From Streptococcus infantis (GTDB lineage Bacteria; Bacillota; Bacilli; Lactobacillales; Streptococcaceae): a stretch of DNA of 64,000 bases. The stretch spans positions 62,001 through 126,000 of the forward strand of contig NZ_JYGT01000008.1 of the NCBI RefSeq assembly GCF_000960085.1, written 5' to 3'. This document shows positions 11,343-20,914 of this stretch, piece by piece; position 1 is the first letter of the stretch; each line of letters opens with the position of its first letter. The notes beneath the pieces were generated by a model. It saw only the letters and a program-made list of their open reading frames with translations, ran no database searches and was not told where the DNA came from. The translations under genes and the position numbers were made by a program.

Positions 11343-12725
11343 TTACTGGGCTTCTGGCATTTGACGAACGTCTACAAAACGTCCTGCGATAGCTGCTGCA
11401 GCTGCCATTGCTGGACTACAAAGATGAGTCTTCGCTCCAAATCCCTGTCTATCTTCAAAGTTACGATTGCTAGTTGAGGCACAGTGGACACCATCAGGTA
11501 CCTTGTCAGGATTCATCCCTAGACACATAGAGCAACCTGGATCTCTCCACTCAAAGCCAGCATCTTGGAAAATCTTATCCAAGCCCAACTTTTCAGCAGC
11601 TCGCTTGACTGGTCGAGAACCCGGTACCACGATAGCCGTCAAATTTGGAGCGATCTTCTTCCCTTCTACAAACCGAGCCGCCAGTTGCAAATCACTAAGT
11701 CTAGCATTGGTACAAGAACCGATAAAGACATAGCCTAGTTGGATATCTGCTGGCTTTTGACCTGGTTGTAAATCCATGTAATGATAAGCACGTTCATCAT
11801 TCATATCCTTTATTTCTGGGAATCTACTATCAAAGTCAACGCCCATTGCGGGATTAGTTCCCCAAGTCACCATAGGTGCTAATTCAGAAACATCCATACG
11901 AATCACCTTGTCATAAACAGCATCGTCGTCGCTAACGAGCCTTTTCCAATCGGCTACTGCTGCATCAAAATCCTTTGGAACACACTCACGTCCCTTTAGA
12001 TAGTCATAGGTGGTTTGGTCTGGATTCATGATTCCCATCTTTGATCCAAACTCGATAGACATATTGCAGATGGTCATTCGCTCTTCCATACTAAGTGCAT
12101 CAATCGCTTGACCACGATACTCAACTACGTAGCCAACACCACAAGCAACACCGTACTTGGCAATCAAGGCTAAAATGAAGTCCTTAGAATAAACTCCCTT
12201 TTGAGGAACTCCAGTGAATTCCACCAACATCTTCTTGGGTTTAACCTGCCAAATGGTTTGCGTAGCAAATACGTGCTCGACTTCACTGGTTCCAATCCCA
12301 AAGGCAATCGCTCCAAAAGCTCCATGAGTTGCTGTATGGCTATCACCACAGACGATGAATTTTCCTGGTTGTGTTCGTCCTGTTTCTGGTCCAACCATGT
12401 GAACAATGCCCTGTTTTTCAGAACCATGAGCCGCATGCTCAATCCCAAACTCCGCAACATTTTCTGCCAACTTATCAATTTGAGCCTTGGAAATCACATC
12501 CCGAATATCGTAAATATTAACTGTTGGAACATTGTGGTCAAAGGTACCAAATGTTAAATCTGGCCTCCTCAATCTTCTCCCTGCATCTCGTAATCCTTGA
12601 AAAGCTTGAGGACTGGTCACTTCATGGATGTAGTGCTGATCCACATACATGAGTTGCGGTTGTCCCTCTTCTCCTGTGATTACATGGAGGTCCCATAATT
12701 TATCAAAAATCGATTTTCCTACCAT
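11343..12725 (-). CDS. leuC: 3-isopropylmalate dehydratase large subunit
   Basis: Carries the [4Fe-4S] cluster of isopropylmalate isomerase. The 460-residue protein shows the aconitase-family motifs [12 protein letters not shown] and the three cluster cysteines, one in FIGSCTN and two in GCSMCLG. ATG at 12725 is preceded by GGAGG with six bases of spacing. It is three bases from the preceding DUF1294 gene. No truncation or frameshift is seen. Confidence 0.97.
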   Translation of the reverse strand: MVGKSIFDKLWDLHVITGEEGQPQLMYVDQHYIHEVTSPQAFQGLRDAGRRLRRPDLTFGTFDHNVPTVNIYDIRDVISKAQIDKLAENVAEFGIEHAAHGSEKQGIVHMVGPETGRTQPGKFIVCGDSHTATHGAFGAIAFGIGTSEVEHVFATQTIWQVKPKKMLVEFTGVPQKGVYSKDFILALIAKYGVACGVGYVVEYRGQAIDALSMEERMTICNMSIEFGSKMGIMNPDQTTYDYLKGRECVPKDFDAAVADWKRLVSDDDAVYDKVIRMDVSELAPMVTWGTNPAMGVDFDSRFPEIKDMNDERAYHYMDLQPGQKPADIQLGYVFIGSCTNARLSDLQLAARFVEGKKIAPNLTAIVVPGSRPVKRAAEKLGLDKIFQDAGFEWRDPGCSMCLGMNPDKVPDGVHCASTSNRNFEDRQGFGAKTHLCSPAMAAAAAIAGRFVDVRQMPEAQ

Positions 12726-12728
12726 TCA

Positions 12729-12998
12729 TTACCTCCATACAAAATACAAAGCCACTAGTGTAGTTACTATTCCTAGGAACCAAACTGTTTTAAAGTACCA
12801 TTTTCTCGTCTTGTGGTGAAAAGTAATTCCTGCTAACCAGGCTCCAAAACCGCCACAAAAGAAGGCAAATGATAATAAATATTTTTCCGGGATTCGCCAA
12901 GCACCTCTTTTAGCTTTTGATTTGTCAATGCCATAGATGACAAAAATCAAAAGGTTCCAAATTAAGAGAGCAAAAGTAATTCCTTCGTTTAGTTTCAT
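12729..12998 (-). CDS. DUF1294 family small membrane protein
   Basis: An 89-residue protein with three likely membrane segments (about residues 5-23, 41-61, 70-88), separated by a basic loop (DKSKAKRGAWRIPE) that is the DUF1294 signature. Function is unknown. Its ATG overlaps the leuB stop by four bases (ATGA) and leuC follows directly, so it is embedded in the leucine operon and translated with it. Confidence 0.85.
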   Translation of the reverse strand: MKLNEGITFALLIWNLLIFVIYGIDKSKAKRGAWRIPEKYLLSFAFFCGGFGAWLAGITFHHKTRKWYFKTVWFLGIVTTLVALYFVWR

Positions 12999-14032
12999 AG
13001 TCTTGCAATAATGGCTTCTGTCATTTCTCTAGTCGAAGCCTGTCCTCCTATATCTCTTGTTAAAATACCTGCAGCTAGACTTGACTCAACAGCACGCTCA
13101 ATACGCTCCGCATCGTCATAACGTCCAAAACTATCACGCAACATCATAGCGACTGATAAAATCATGGAAATGGGATTGGCAATGCCTTGACCTGCTATAT
13201 CAGGTGCTGAACCATGAATCGGTTCATAAAGGCTCGGTCCATTTTCAGAGTGACTAGCCGATGGCATAACTCCAAGTGTACCAGATAGAACGCTTGATTC
13301 ATCAGATAAGATATCTCCGAAAAGATTCTCTGTCACAATAACATCAAACTTGGCTGGATTTGTAATCATGAGCATGGCAGCTGAGTCAACCAGCTGATGC
13401 TCCAAGGTTACATCCGGAAAATCTTTTGCGACTTCTTCAGCTACTTTCCTCCAGAGTTTTGAAGTTGCTAACACATTTTGCTTATCGATACTAGTAACAA
13501 CTTTATTTCGACCTTTTGCAACTTCGAAGGCTTTGCGTATAATCCGCTCTACTTCCTCATAGCTATAATCGTTGATATCACGTGCCGATTTCTCTTCAAG
13601 GATATGATCTCCAAAGTAAATCCCACCTGTCAACTCACGCACTACTACAAAGTCAACACCAACAATTCGTTCGGGCTTAAGAGGTGATAAATGCTTGAGA
13701 CTATCAAAGATTTTAACCGGACGAATATTAGCATAGAGATTGAGTTCCTTACGAAGAGCGAGCAAACCTTGTTCAGGTCTAACTGGAGCATCATCATACT
13801 GAGGACTACCGATAGCTGCTAGGAGAATAGCATCCGCTTCTCTAGCAGCCCTTAAGGTTTCATTTGGTAAGGGATGTCCTGTGGCATCAATACCTGCACC
13901 TCCAAATGGTCGTCTGTCTATCTCAAAGTCAAATCCTGTTTTTTCGGCTATCGATGCAAGAACTTCTAAACCAGCTTCCATAATTTCTGGTCCAATTCCG
14001 TCGCCTGCTAGGGCAACTATTTTCTTTGTCAT
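12995..14032 (-). CDS. leuB: 3-isopropylmalate dehydrogenase
   Basis: Oxidative decarboxylation of 3-isopropylmalate with NAD+, third step of leucine synthesis. The 345-residue protein has the isocitrate/isopropylmalate dehydrogenase pattern: GDGIGPEI at the N-terminus, the substrate-specific loop LLALRKELNLYANIRP, and the metal/NAD region ENLFGDILSDE with EPIHGSAPDIAG. It lies 11 bases after leuA. Confidence 0.97.
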   Translation of the reverse strand: MTKKIVALAGDGIGPEIMEAGLEVLASIAEKTGFDFEIDRRPFGGAGIDATGHPLPNETLRAAREADAILLAAIGSPQYDDAPVRPEQGLLALRKELNLYANIRPVKIFDSLKHLSPLKPERIVGVDFVVVRELTGGIYFGDHILEEKSARDINDYSYEEVERIIRKAFEVAKGRNKVVTSIDKQNVLATSKLWRKVAEEVAKDFPDVTLEHQLVDSAAMLMITNPAKFDVIVTENLFGDILSDESSVLSGTLGVMPSASHSENGPSLYEPIHGSAPDIAGQGIANPISMILSVAMMLRDSFGRYDDAERIERAVESSLAAGILTRDIGGQASTREMTEAIIARL

Positions 14033-14043
14033 AGAATTCTCCT

Positions 14044-15606
14044 TTAAACACTAGGCATGTCACGGTAGGAAAGATTTGGGCCGATCTCGCCAGTATTCTC
14101 TTTTTGAACAAAAGTATTGGCATTTATATAAGCAATAGCTGAAGCCTTCAACACATCAAAATCAAGTCCGGCTGCGTTAAAGATAGTTTCAGTATCTCTG
14201 TTTTCAACAGTAACTAAAACACGTGCCTGAGCATCAATCCCGTCTGTTACTGCATCAATCGTGTAGGATACCAAGCGAACAGATTGATTAAAGAATTTGT
14301 CGATAGCGTTAAAGACGGCCTCAACCGAACCTTGTCCTGTTGCATTAAATTCAACCTTTTCACCATCCAAATTAGCCAAGCTAATAGTCGCTTCAATGTC
14401 ATTATCCGCATGAGTTTGGAGTTGTAGATCATCAAAGTGGAAGCCCTCTGGATTTTCAACCATGGTGCCAGCTACCAGAGCTCGAATATCAGCATCTGTG
14501 ATTTCTTGCTTCTTATCTGCTAAGGCCTTGAACTTAGCAAAAAGTGGTTTGATGTCCTCGTCTGTAAAATCTAGGGCCAAATCCCTCAGTTTTTCTACAA
14601 AAGCATGGCGACCAGACAATTTCCCAAGCGGAAGACTGTTGCTCTTGACACCCACCAGTTCAGGTGTGATGATTTCATAAGTGAGAGGATTTTTAAGAAC
14701 ACCATCTTGGTGAATACCTGATTCGTGAGAGAAGGCATTTCCACCGACAACTGCCTTATTTTTTGGAACTGGAATTCCTGAGAAGCGAGAGACCATTTCG
14801 GACGTATTAATCGTTTCGTTTAGAACAATACTTGTCTCTGCTTGATAATAATCTTGGCGAATATTGAGGGCCACCGCTATTTCTTCTAAAGCAGCATTCC
14901 CAGCTCTTTCTCCAATACCGTTAATGGTTCCTTCAACACGTCCTGCACCATTCTTAACAGCAGCAAGGCTATTTGCAACCGCCATTCCAAGGTCATCGTG
15001 ACAGTGAGGCGAATAGATAATCTGACAATCAGTTTTAACATTGTCAATCAGATACTTGAAGATATTCCCATATTCCTCTGGTGTGGTAAAACCAACCGTG
15101 TCAGGAATATTGATATAAGTCGCACCTGCGTCTACCGCTGTTTGAACGACTTGTAAGAGGAAATCCAGCTCAGTTCTAGTCGCATCTTCAGGAGAGAATT
15201 CTACCACTTCAAATTTACTACGTGCATAGGAAACATGCTCTTTAATAGCTTCCAATATTTCCTCTTTGCTTTTATTCAACTTAAATTCACGATGAATAGG
15301 ACTAGTAGCGATAAAAACATGGATTTGTGGATACTTTGCTTCCTTCAGTGCTTCATAACAAGCGTCAATGTCTGATTTAACAGAGCGAGCTAAACCAGTC
15401 ACCGCTGTTTTCTTCAAGACTTTTGCGATTTCCTGAACTGCAGTAAATGAGTCTGGACTAGCTGCTGGAAAACCAGCTTCAATTGCCGAAATTCCCCATT
15501 TTTCCAGTTGTCTAGCTATAGCAACCTTTTCCTTTATTGAAAAATTGACACCTGGTGTCTGCTCACCATCTCGGAGACTGGTATCTAAAAACTCAACTAC
15601 ACGCAT
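14044..15606 (-). CDS. leuA: 2-isopropylmalate synthase
   Basis: Condenses acetyl-CoA with 2-ketoisovalerate, the committed leucine step. The 520-residue protein has an HMGL-like TIM barrel with LRDGEQTPG at the N-terminus and the metal-binding SPHCHDDLG. The C-terminal regulatory LeuA dimer domain (about 390-510) is the leucine feedback site. The ATG at 15606 (MRVVEFLDTS) is chosen over an in-frame codon 39 bases upstream because AGGGAG precedes it and the upstream codon lies in the attenuator T run. First gene of the operon. Confidence 0.97.
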   Translation of the reverse strand: MRVVEFLDTSLRDGEQTPGVNFSIKEKVAIARQLEKWGISAIEAGFPAASPDSFTAVQEIAKVLKKTAVTGLARSVKSDIDACYEALKEAKYPQIHVFIATSPIHREFKLNKSKEEILEAIKEHVSYARSKFEVVEFSPEDATRTELDFLLQVVQTAVDAGATYINIPDTVGFTTPEEYGNIFKYLIDNVKTDCQIIYSPHCHDDLGMAVANSLAAVKNGAGRVEGTINGIGERAGNAALEEIAVALNIRQDYYQAETSIVLNETINTSEMVSRFSGIPVPKNKAVVGGNAFSHESGIHQDGVLKNPLTYEIITPELVGVKSNSLPLGKLSGRHAFVEKLRDLALDFTDEDIKPLFAKFKALADKKQEITDADIRALVAGTMVENPEGFHFDDLQLQTHADNDIEATISLANLDGEKVEFNATGQGSVEAVFNAIDKFFNQSVRLVSYTIDAVTDGIDAQARVLVTVENRDTETIFNAAGLDFDVLKASAIAYINANTFVQKENTGEIGPNLSYRDMPSV

Positions 15607-15641
15607 GAGAATTCTCCCTTCACATTTTCGATATAGAAAAA

Positions 15642-15671
15642 ACATCTCGCTCGGAGTTCCAAGCGAGATGT
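15642..15671 (-). terminator. leu attenuator terminator
   Basis: The hairpin ACATCTCGCT / AGCGAGATGT with a TTTTTT tail sits between the leader ORF and leuA. Its 5' arm region CGCTTGG (15659-15665) can instead pair with CCAAGCG (15683-15689), giving a mutually exclusive antiterminator. Confidence 0.85.
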
Positions 15672-15717
15672 TGATTTACTCCCGCTTGGTAAGCCAAACA
15701 GGACTAATGCTATTGCA

Positions 15718-15771
15718 CTAGTCCGAGTACCTCAACAACAAAGCAAATTGATTAAACTTAGCTGTTTTCAT
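15718..15771 (-). CDS. leucine leader peptide (17 residues)
   Basis: The short ORF MKTAKFNQFALLLRYSD starts 30 bases after the predicted transcription start, behind the good ribosome site AAAGGAGAAAG. It holds three consecutive Leu codons (TTG TTG TTG). Its stop codon falls in the first strand of a small hairpin (GGACTA/TAGTCC, 15701-15724). The terminator follows. This is the layout of an amino-acid attenuator: ribosome stalling at scarce Leu-tRNA would favour antitermination into leuA. Confidence 0.85.
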   Translation of the reverse strand: MKTAKFNQFALLLRYSD

Positions 15772-15807
15772 GTTTGGCTTTCTCCTTTGTTTGATGTCTT
15801 GTTTAGT

Positions 15808-15836
15808 ATTCTAGCATAGGAAAAAATACTTGTCAA
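15808..15836 (-). promoter_or_regulatory. leucine operon promoter
   Basis: TTGACA (15831-15836), 17-base spacer with an extended TGC, and TAGAAT (15808-15813) on the minus strand. Predicted start near 15801, leaving a leader of about 195 nt before leuA. Confidence 0.85.
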
Positions 15837-15848
15837 GAAAAAATCCAA

Positions 15849-15863
15849 TATTTTCTGAAAATT
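15849..15863 (-). promoter_or_regulatory. CodY box upstream of the leu promoter
   Basis: The minus strand reads AATTTTCAGAAAATA, matching AATTTTCWGAAAATT at 14 of 15 positions. It lies 12 bases upstream of the -35 box. CodY senses branched-chain amino acids and commonly controls leu/ilv genes in Firmicutes. Confidence 0.7.
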
Positions 15864-15920
15864 TCTTCAATAAAGAATATTTTGCGAATTGAACGTATTT
15901 GAAAAATCAAATAGCTACCT

Positions 15921-16577
15921 TCATTTCTTAGAAGTCAAAAAGTAACTTCTATCAAATAATTCAAGCACCTTTTCGTCAGTTAGAGTATCATCAAGTGGAA
16001 GACTTATCCAATAGCGCTTATTCATATGAAAAGCTGGGTAAATTCCTTTTTGTGAAAGCAAGTCGGCAACTTGGTCATGTTTGAGATTGACTGCTTCGAC
16101 TAGCCCTTCTCTCCCCTTATCTAGCCTATCCCAAGGAATTCTCATTAAAATAGCATACCATTTCTGATTATCTTCATGGCGCAAAACCGCCGTATCAGGT
16201 GATTTCTCCCATAGATATTCCAGCTGATTGCCATACTTTTCTTGAACAAGCGCCATGATTCTCTTGGTCTGCGGACAGAGAAATTCCTGTACCTCAAAAC
16301 AAGCCTTTCGAATGCCATAAAGAACTTCTAAACAAGCCTCTCGAACGCTTCCGACAAAAGTACCTCTCATACTTTCCATATGAACTTGAGGATATAGGTC
16401 ACCAGTTTCTTGGTCATAAACTTGAAAATTTAAATCTCCATCCTTAACTGTAAGCATCATGAGAAAATCTCCCTGCAAGATAGTCGAATTATAGGTCCAT
16501 ACACCTTGATTTTCTACAAATCCATACTCTTTAGCCTTTTTACTATTAAACTGATAGGCTTTAAAAATTTCAAACAT
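15921..16577 (-). CDS. MmcQ/YjbR family protein
   Basis: A 218-residue protein. Its C-terminal half (about 100-215) has the MmcQ/YjbR (DUF419) pattern, including AVLRHEDNQKWYAILM and KHDQVADLL with KRYWISLPL. The N-terminal half is the streptococcal extension of unknown role. YjbR-type folds resemble a double-wing DNA-binding fold, but function is not established. It lies 43 bases after cutC on the same strand. Confidence 0.75.
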   Translation of the reverse strand: MFEIFKAYQFNSKKAKEYGFVENQGVWTYNSTILQGDFLMMLTVKDGDLNFQVYDQETGDLYPQVHMESMRGTFVGSVREACLEVLYGIRKACFEVQEFLCPQTKRIMALVQEKYGNQLEYLWEKSPDTAVLRHEDNQKWYAILMRIPWDRLDKGREGLVEAVNLKHDQVADLLSQKGIYPAFHMNKRYWISLPLDDTLTDEKVLELFDRSYFLTSKK

Positions 16578-16620
16578 AAGCGAAAACTGCTACCATAAGC
16601 TAGCAGTTCCTTTCTATTTT

Positions 16621-17253
16621 TTAAAAGACAACCTTAGTTCCATGTAATTGTGTCACACCTAATTGGTCGATAAAAGTTTGACGGTTGTCCGTGTCAATCC
16701 CTCCACCCGGTAAAATTTCGATTTTACCTGCAGCATGTTCTAGAATTCTACGATAGTGCTCAAAACGTTTCTCGAGTGAATCACCAGATACACCCGCACG
16801 AGTCAGGATGCGTGTCACTCCAGCTTGACTAAGCCAATCAATAGCTTCTAGTTGATCTTGGCCACTTAAGTCATCAAAAGCCATATGGAAGACAATCTCC
16901 ATTCCTTTAGATGCAGCAATCAATTTTTCAAGGTTGGCCTTATCCAATTTCTTATCTGCTGTTAAGGCACCGAAGACGACCCCTTGGCTACCTGCCTGAG
17001 CAGTTAGACGAATATCCTCGAGCATAATAGAAATCTCGAGGTCATTGTAAACAAAGTCTCCACCACGTGGACGAATCATAGTCATAATAGTCGTATCGTA
17101 GTTAGTTGCCAGCTCAACAGCTGCCTTGGTTACTCCGTAGCTTGGTGTCGTTCCACCAACAGCAAGATTATCACAGAGCTCAATTCGGCGAGCTCCAGCC
17201 TGCATAGCCTTTTCAAGCAAGGTCACATTTTCAGCACAAAATTCGTAAATCAT
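16621..17253 (-). CDS. cutC: CutC family protein
   Basis: A 210-residue TIM-barrel protein of the CutC family. Recognisable motifs are ARRIELCDNLAVGGTTPS near the N-terminus, MIRPRGGDFVYN in the middle and ILPGGGIDTDN near the C-terminus. The family is annotated as copper homeostasis, though its biochemical activity remains uncertain. Length is slightly shorter than E. coli CutC (248). It has its own promoter and probably leads a two-gene unit with the YjbR-like gene. Confidence 0.88.
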   Translation of the reverse strand: MIYEFCAENVTLLEKAMQAGARRIELCDNLAVGGTTPSYGVTKAAVELATNYDTTIMTMIRPRGGDFVYNDLEISIMLEDIRLTAQAGSQGVVFGALTADKKLDKANLEKLIAASKGMEIVFHMAFDDLSGQDQLEAIDWLSQAGVTRILTRAGVSGDSLEKRFEHYRRILEHAAGKIEILPGGGIDTDNRQTFIDQLGVTQLHGTKVVF

Positions 17254-17283
17254 TTGATACTCCTTGACGATTTATTTGATATT

Positions 17284-17289
17284 ATTATA
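17284..17289 (-). promoter_or_regulatory. cutC promoter (extended -10)
   Basis: TGATATAAT on the minus strand forms an extended -10 about 30 bases upstream of the cutC ATG, with AAGGAG as the ribosome site. No good -35 is seen at standard distance. Confidence 0.6.
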
Positions 17290-17345
17290 TCATATTGTTT
17301 TAAGTAACCCCTACTTTTTATCAAGGAAAATCATTACTTTTTTAG

Positions 17346-17705
17346 CTATTCTTTATCTGGAATCACCTTAAAGAGATAATAGGTTATAAATATTGTTAAA
17401 CATCCTAAAGCAATTTTTACTGGCAAAAGCGGAGCGAAATAAATAGAAATTCCCATTAAGATATAAATCGAAACAATGATTTTTTTCTTGCGTTCACGCG
17501 CAATGGACTTGGTTTCTCTAAAGTCCGCAACATAGGTTTGATAAAGCTTGGTATGATAGAGCCAATCTTCAAAACGTTTAGAAGATTTTGAAAAACAAGC
17601 TATTGACAACAAGAGAAAGGGTGTTGTCGGTAATAGTGGCAAGGCAACTCCAACGATAGCCAATGCTAATGAAATAAAGCCAATGCTAAGATAAATAATG
17701 CGCAT
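17346..17705 (-). CDS. YbaN/DUF454 family inner-membrane protein
   Basis: A 119-residue membrane protein with an N-terminal hairpin of two hydrophobic segments (about 3-35), a basic central region (REKSIARERKKK-like) and two C-terminal segments. The motif LPLLPTTPFLLLSIACFSKSS is the DUF454 signature (read here in two parts: LPLLPTTPF and CFSKSS). Function unknown. It has a ribosome site AGGAG and lies between cutC and topA, possibly with its own promoter (TTGACA upstream). Confidence 0.8.
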   Translation of the reverse strand: MRIIYLSIGFISLALAIVGVALPLLPTTPFLLLSIACFSKSSKRFEDWLYHTKLYQTYVADFRETKSIARERKKKIIVSIYILMGISIYFAPLLPVKIALGCLTIFITYYLFKVIPDKE

Positions 17706-17780
17706 ATCTACTCCTAAGTAAGAATAATCTTCTTCTAGTTAAGCATAAAAAGATAAAATCTGTCAAGTTTAAATTAAAAA

Positions 17781-17805
17781 GAGCTGAAATTATCATTTCA
17801 GCCCT
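17781..17805 (-). terminator. topA terminator
   Basis: The hairpin GGGCTGAAAT...ATTTCAGCTC followed by TTTTT on the minus strand lies directly after the topA stop codon. Confidence 0.85.
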
Positions 17806-17813
17806 AATTATTT

Positions 17814-19901
17814 TTATTTAATCTTTTCTTCTTCGTAGTCACCATTGCTACATACAATTTGTTTCCCACCACCACGGATTTTTTTCTCCATGAGGAAGTG
17901 ACCACATTTAGGACAATCACGTCCGACAGGTTTATCCCAAGAGGTAAACTCACATTCTGGATAACGATTACATCCATAGAAAATACGATTACGTTTGGTT
18001 TTGCGTTCGATGATTTGCCCTTGATGACAATTTGGACATGTAACACCGACTTCTTTGACAATGGCTTGTGTATGTCGGCAATCAGGGAAATTGCTACATG
18101 CGTAAAACTTACCGAAGCGTCCAATCTTAATCACCATAGGACTGCCACAAACTTCACAGTCAAATCCAGCTGGCTCATCCTTGATTTGAATTTTTTCCAT
18201 CTCTGCTTCAGCTTTTGCAACCTCTTTAGAGAATGGTTTGTAAAACTCATCAATAACCCGTTGCCACTCTTCTTTTCCGACTTCGACATCATCTAGCTTG
18301 CCTTCCATTTCAGCAGTAAATTTCACATTAACAATGTCAGGGAAGTATTCGACAATCAGCTTGTTAACGACTTGTCCTAAATCAGTCGGTTCAAAGCGTT
18401 TAGATGCGAGTCTTACATAGTAACGTTTTTGAATTGTTTCAATGGTTGGAGCATAGGTAGATGGGCGACCAACTCCGTTTTCTTCCAAAGTTTTAATCAA
18501 TGTTGCTTCTGAATATCGTGCAGGAGGTTGTGTGAAATGTTGTTCAGGTTTGCTATTGACCTGTTTGACCACATCTCCTACTTTCATATCTGGAAGCATC
18601 TTATTCTTATCAGAATCGTTATAAATCGCCAAATAACCATCAAACTTAACTTGGCTACCATTAGCAGCAAATTGAACTCCATTTTGTGAAAGTTTAACAG
18701 CCATAGTATCGAAAATCGCACCAGTCATCTGACTAGCCACAAAGCGGTTCCAGATGAGGGTATAAAGTTTAAGCTGGTCTTTATCCAAATACTTAGCAAT
18801 TTTTTCAGGAGTATTAAAGACACTTGAAGGACGAATAGCTTCGTGGGCGTCTTGAGCGCCAGAGGCATTTTTCACCTTGCTACCATGTTTAGAATACTTA
18901 CTACCAAAACGTTCATTGATGTAGCTAGCAGCTTCATTCTGAGCAACTGGACTGATACGAGTAGAATCCGTACGCATATAGGTAATCAAACCTTGGACAC
19001 CTGTACCGATATTAATTCCCTCATAGAGCTGTTGAGCAACCATCATAGTCTTACGAGTACGGAAGTTAATCTTGTTAGCAGCATCCATCTGCATAGAAGA
19101 CGTTGTATATGGAAGAGGAGCATTGCGCTTTCTTTCCTTTTTATCTACTTGATCAACTGTAAAATCCTTGCTGTTCAAATGAGATAAAACTTTTTTGACT
19201 TCATCATTGGTAGTCAACTTCATCTTCTTGCCATTCATTCCATAAAAAGAAGCTTGGAATTGCTTGGTACCTTTTTTAAAGACACCATCAATCGTCCAAT
19301 ATTCTTCTGGTTGGAAGGAATTGATTTCATTTTCGCGATCAATGATTAGCTTTAAAGCAACAGACTGAACACGTCCTGCCGATAAGCCTTTTTTTACTTT
19401 TTTCCAAAGAATTGGTGAAATTGAATACCCTACTAAACGGTCCAAAACACGACGGGCCTGTTGGGCATCGACCAAATCCATATTGATTTTACGAGGTTCT
19501 TTAAAGGCATTTTTTACCGCATCCTTGGTAATCTCGTTGAAAACAACACGGTTAGCATCATTTTCATCAAGATTGAGAATATGAGCTAAATGCCAAGAAA
19601 TTGCTTCTCCTTCGCGGTCCGGGTCACTTGCGAGAAAGACTTTATTGGCTTTTTTAGCTTCTTTTTTCAAATCATTGATGAGAGGACCTTTCCCACGAAT
19701 ATTGATGTATTGAGGTTCGTAATTATTTTCCACATCGACTGACATACTGGATTTTTTCAAATCACGAATATGACCAACACTGGCTAAAACCTTATAATTT
19801 CTACCCAGGTATTTTTCAATCGTTTTAGCCTTTGCAGGCGACTCCACGATTACTAGATTTTTTTTAACTGTTGATTTTTTCTTCTTTGTTGCCGTAGCCA
19901 C
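17814..19901 (-). CDS. topA: DNA topoisomerase I
   Basis: Type IA topoisomerase that relaxes negative supercoils. The 695-residue protein has an N-terminal Toprim domain ([28 protein letters not shown]), the active-site Tyr in [10 protein letters not shown], and C-terminal zinc ribbons. The first two ribbons are complete C4 (CEVC...CSNFPDC; CPNC...CNRYPEC). The third has CPKC and then only one Cys. The start is taken as GTG at 19901, 5-9 bases after AAAGGTG; an ATG 18 bases upstream lies inside that ribosome site. It has its own consensus promoter. Confidence 0.96.
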   Translation of the reverse strand: MATATKKKKSTVKKNLVIVESPAKAKTIEKYLGRNYKVLASVGHIRDLKKSSMSVDVENNYEPQYINIRGKGPLINDLKKEAKKANKVFLASDPDREGEAISWHLAHILNLDENDANRVVFNEITKDAVKNAFKEPRKINMDLVDAQQARRVLDRLVGYSISPILWKKVKKGLSAGRVQSVALKLIIDRENEINSFQPEEYWTIDGVFKKGTKQFQASFYGMNGKKMKLTTNDEVKKVLSHLNSKDFTVDQVDKKERKRNAPLPYTTSSMQMDAANKINFRTRKTMMVAQQLYEGINIGTGVQGLITYMRTDSTRISPVAQNEAASYINERFGSKYSKHGSKVKNASGAQDAHEAIRPSSVFNTPEKIAKYLDKDQLKLYTLIWNRFVASQMTGAIFDTMAVKLSQNGVQFAANGSQVKFDGYLAIYNDSDKNKMLPDMKVGDVVKQVNSKPEQHFTQPPARYSEATLIKTLEENGVGRPSTYAPTIETIQKRYYVRLASKRFEPTDLGQVVNKLIVEYFPDIVNVKFTAEMEGKLDDVEVGKEEWQRVIDEFYKPFSKEVAKAEAEMEKIQIKDEPAGFDCEVCGSPMVIKIGRFGKFYACSNFPDCRHTQAIVKEVGVTCPNCHQGQIIERKTKRNRIFYGCNRYPECEFTSWDKPVGRDCPKCGHFLMEKKIRGGGKQIVCSNGDYEEEKIK

Positions 19902-19937
19902 AGTATCACACCTTTTCAAAGTAATTAAACTTTATAA

Positions 19938-19966
19938 AGTGTAAACCATTTTTAAAAACCTGTCAA
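19938..19966 (-). promoter_or_regulatory. topA promoter
   Basis: TTGACA (19961-19966), 17-base spacer and TACACT (19938-19943) on the minus strand, about 37 bases upstream of the GTG start. Confidence 0.75.
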
Positions 19967-20020
19967 GACTTAACACCCATACAATAGAAGAAAAGTTTGC
20001 TAAATGAAATGATTCTATGT

Positions 20021-20884
20021 CTAAAACTCAAACTCAGCGAGAATATCCTGCCCACATGTTGCTAGTTTTGCTCCTTCTTGGATCAAATGATGACAGCCGT
20101 CTGAGCGTCCATCTAAAATGGAACCTGGAATCGCAAAGACATCTCTACCTTCCTCCATAGCACGCTCACAAGTGATTAAGCTACCAGATCTCATTTTAGC
20201 TTCTGCAACGATAATTCCTCGACACAATCCTGCAATAATGCGGTTTCTGGCAGGAAAGTGAAATTTCAAGGGTTCTTCCCCTGGTCCGTACTCACTTAGT
20301 ATTATATGATTGTCTCCAATGTATTCTTGAAGACGTTTATTGGAGCGGGGATAATAGACGTCTAAACCAGTCCCGATCACTGCAATCGTTTTGCCACCAG
20401 TTTGAAGAATTGACATATGGGCTGCTGTGTCGATTCCTCTAGCAAGTCCGCTTACCACAACTAATTCATTCTCCAGTTCTTCGATGACTTTCCGAACTGA
20501 TTTAGTTCCGGTTTGACTACAAGAGCGACTCCCCACAACTGCTATCTTTGGTAATTTTAAGAGATTTAAATCTCCTTTATAAAAAAGCAATACAGGTGCA
20601 TCGTAAATTTCACTAAGCGAAATGGGATAAACATCATCCAGAATCGAAAATGATGGGAACTTTTCAAAATCTTTCTTTAATCGTTCCATGCTTTCAAAAG
20701 TCAGTTTATGATACCGTTCCATAAAGATTACTGGATTGCGACACTCTGAGGCTTCTGCTATAGTCTCTAAACTCAATTCCTGATCGTAAATTTCTCCATA
20801 TTGAAGAACTTTTAGTACTTGCTGATTACTTAATCCTGCTTGCTTTAACTTATAAATCTCAAAATTATCAATCTTAATTTTCAT
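20021..20884 (-). CDS. dprA: DNA-processing protein DprA
   Basis: Binds incoming single-stranded DNA in natural transformation, loads RecA, and in streptococci also shuts competence off through ComE. The 287-residue protein has an N-terminal SAM-like region and a Rossmann fold with VVGSRSCSQTG, SGLARGIDTAAH, GTGLDVYYP and FPARNRIIAGL. Length fits streptococcal DprA. ATG with AAAGGAG upstream. An exact ComX box lies 31 bases before the start, so it is a late competence gene. Confidence 0.97.
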   Translation of the reverse strand: MKIKIDNFEIYKLKQAGLSNQQVLKVLQYGEIYDQELSLETIAEASECRNPVIFMERYHKLTFESMERLKKDFEKFPSFSILDDVYPISLSEIYDAPVLLFYKGDLNLLKLPKIAVVGSRSCSQTGTKSVRKVIEELENELVVVSGLARGIDTAAHMSILQTGGKTIAVIGTGLDVYYPRSNKRLQEYIGDNHIILSEYGPGEEPLKFHFPARNRIIAGLCRGIIVAEAKMRSGSLITCERAMEEGRDVFAIPGSILDGRSDGCHHLIQEGAKLATCGQDILAEFEF

Positions 20885-20914
20885 GATCGACTCCTTTTTC
20901 TCTCTCTATTTAAC

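Noticed and set aside
12201..12557. 118-residue plus-strand ORF opposite leuC
   Set aside because: Antisense shadow of a strongly conserved gene; no independent coding signals.
16585..16612. Hairpin between cutC and the YjbR-like gene as a terminator
   Set aside because: The arms pair (AACTGCTA...TAGCAGTT) but no T run follows in the direction of transcription; more likely part of the ribosome-site region.
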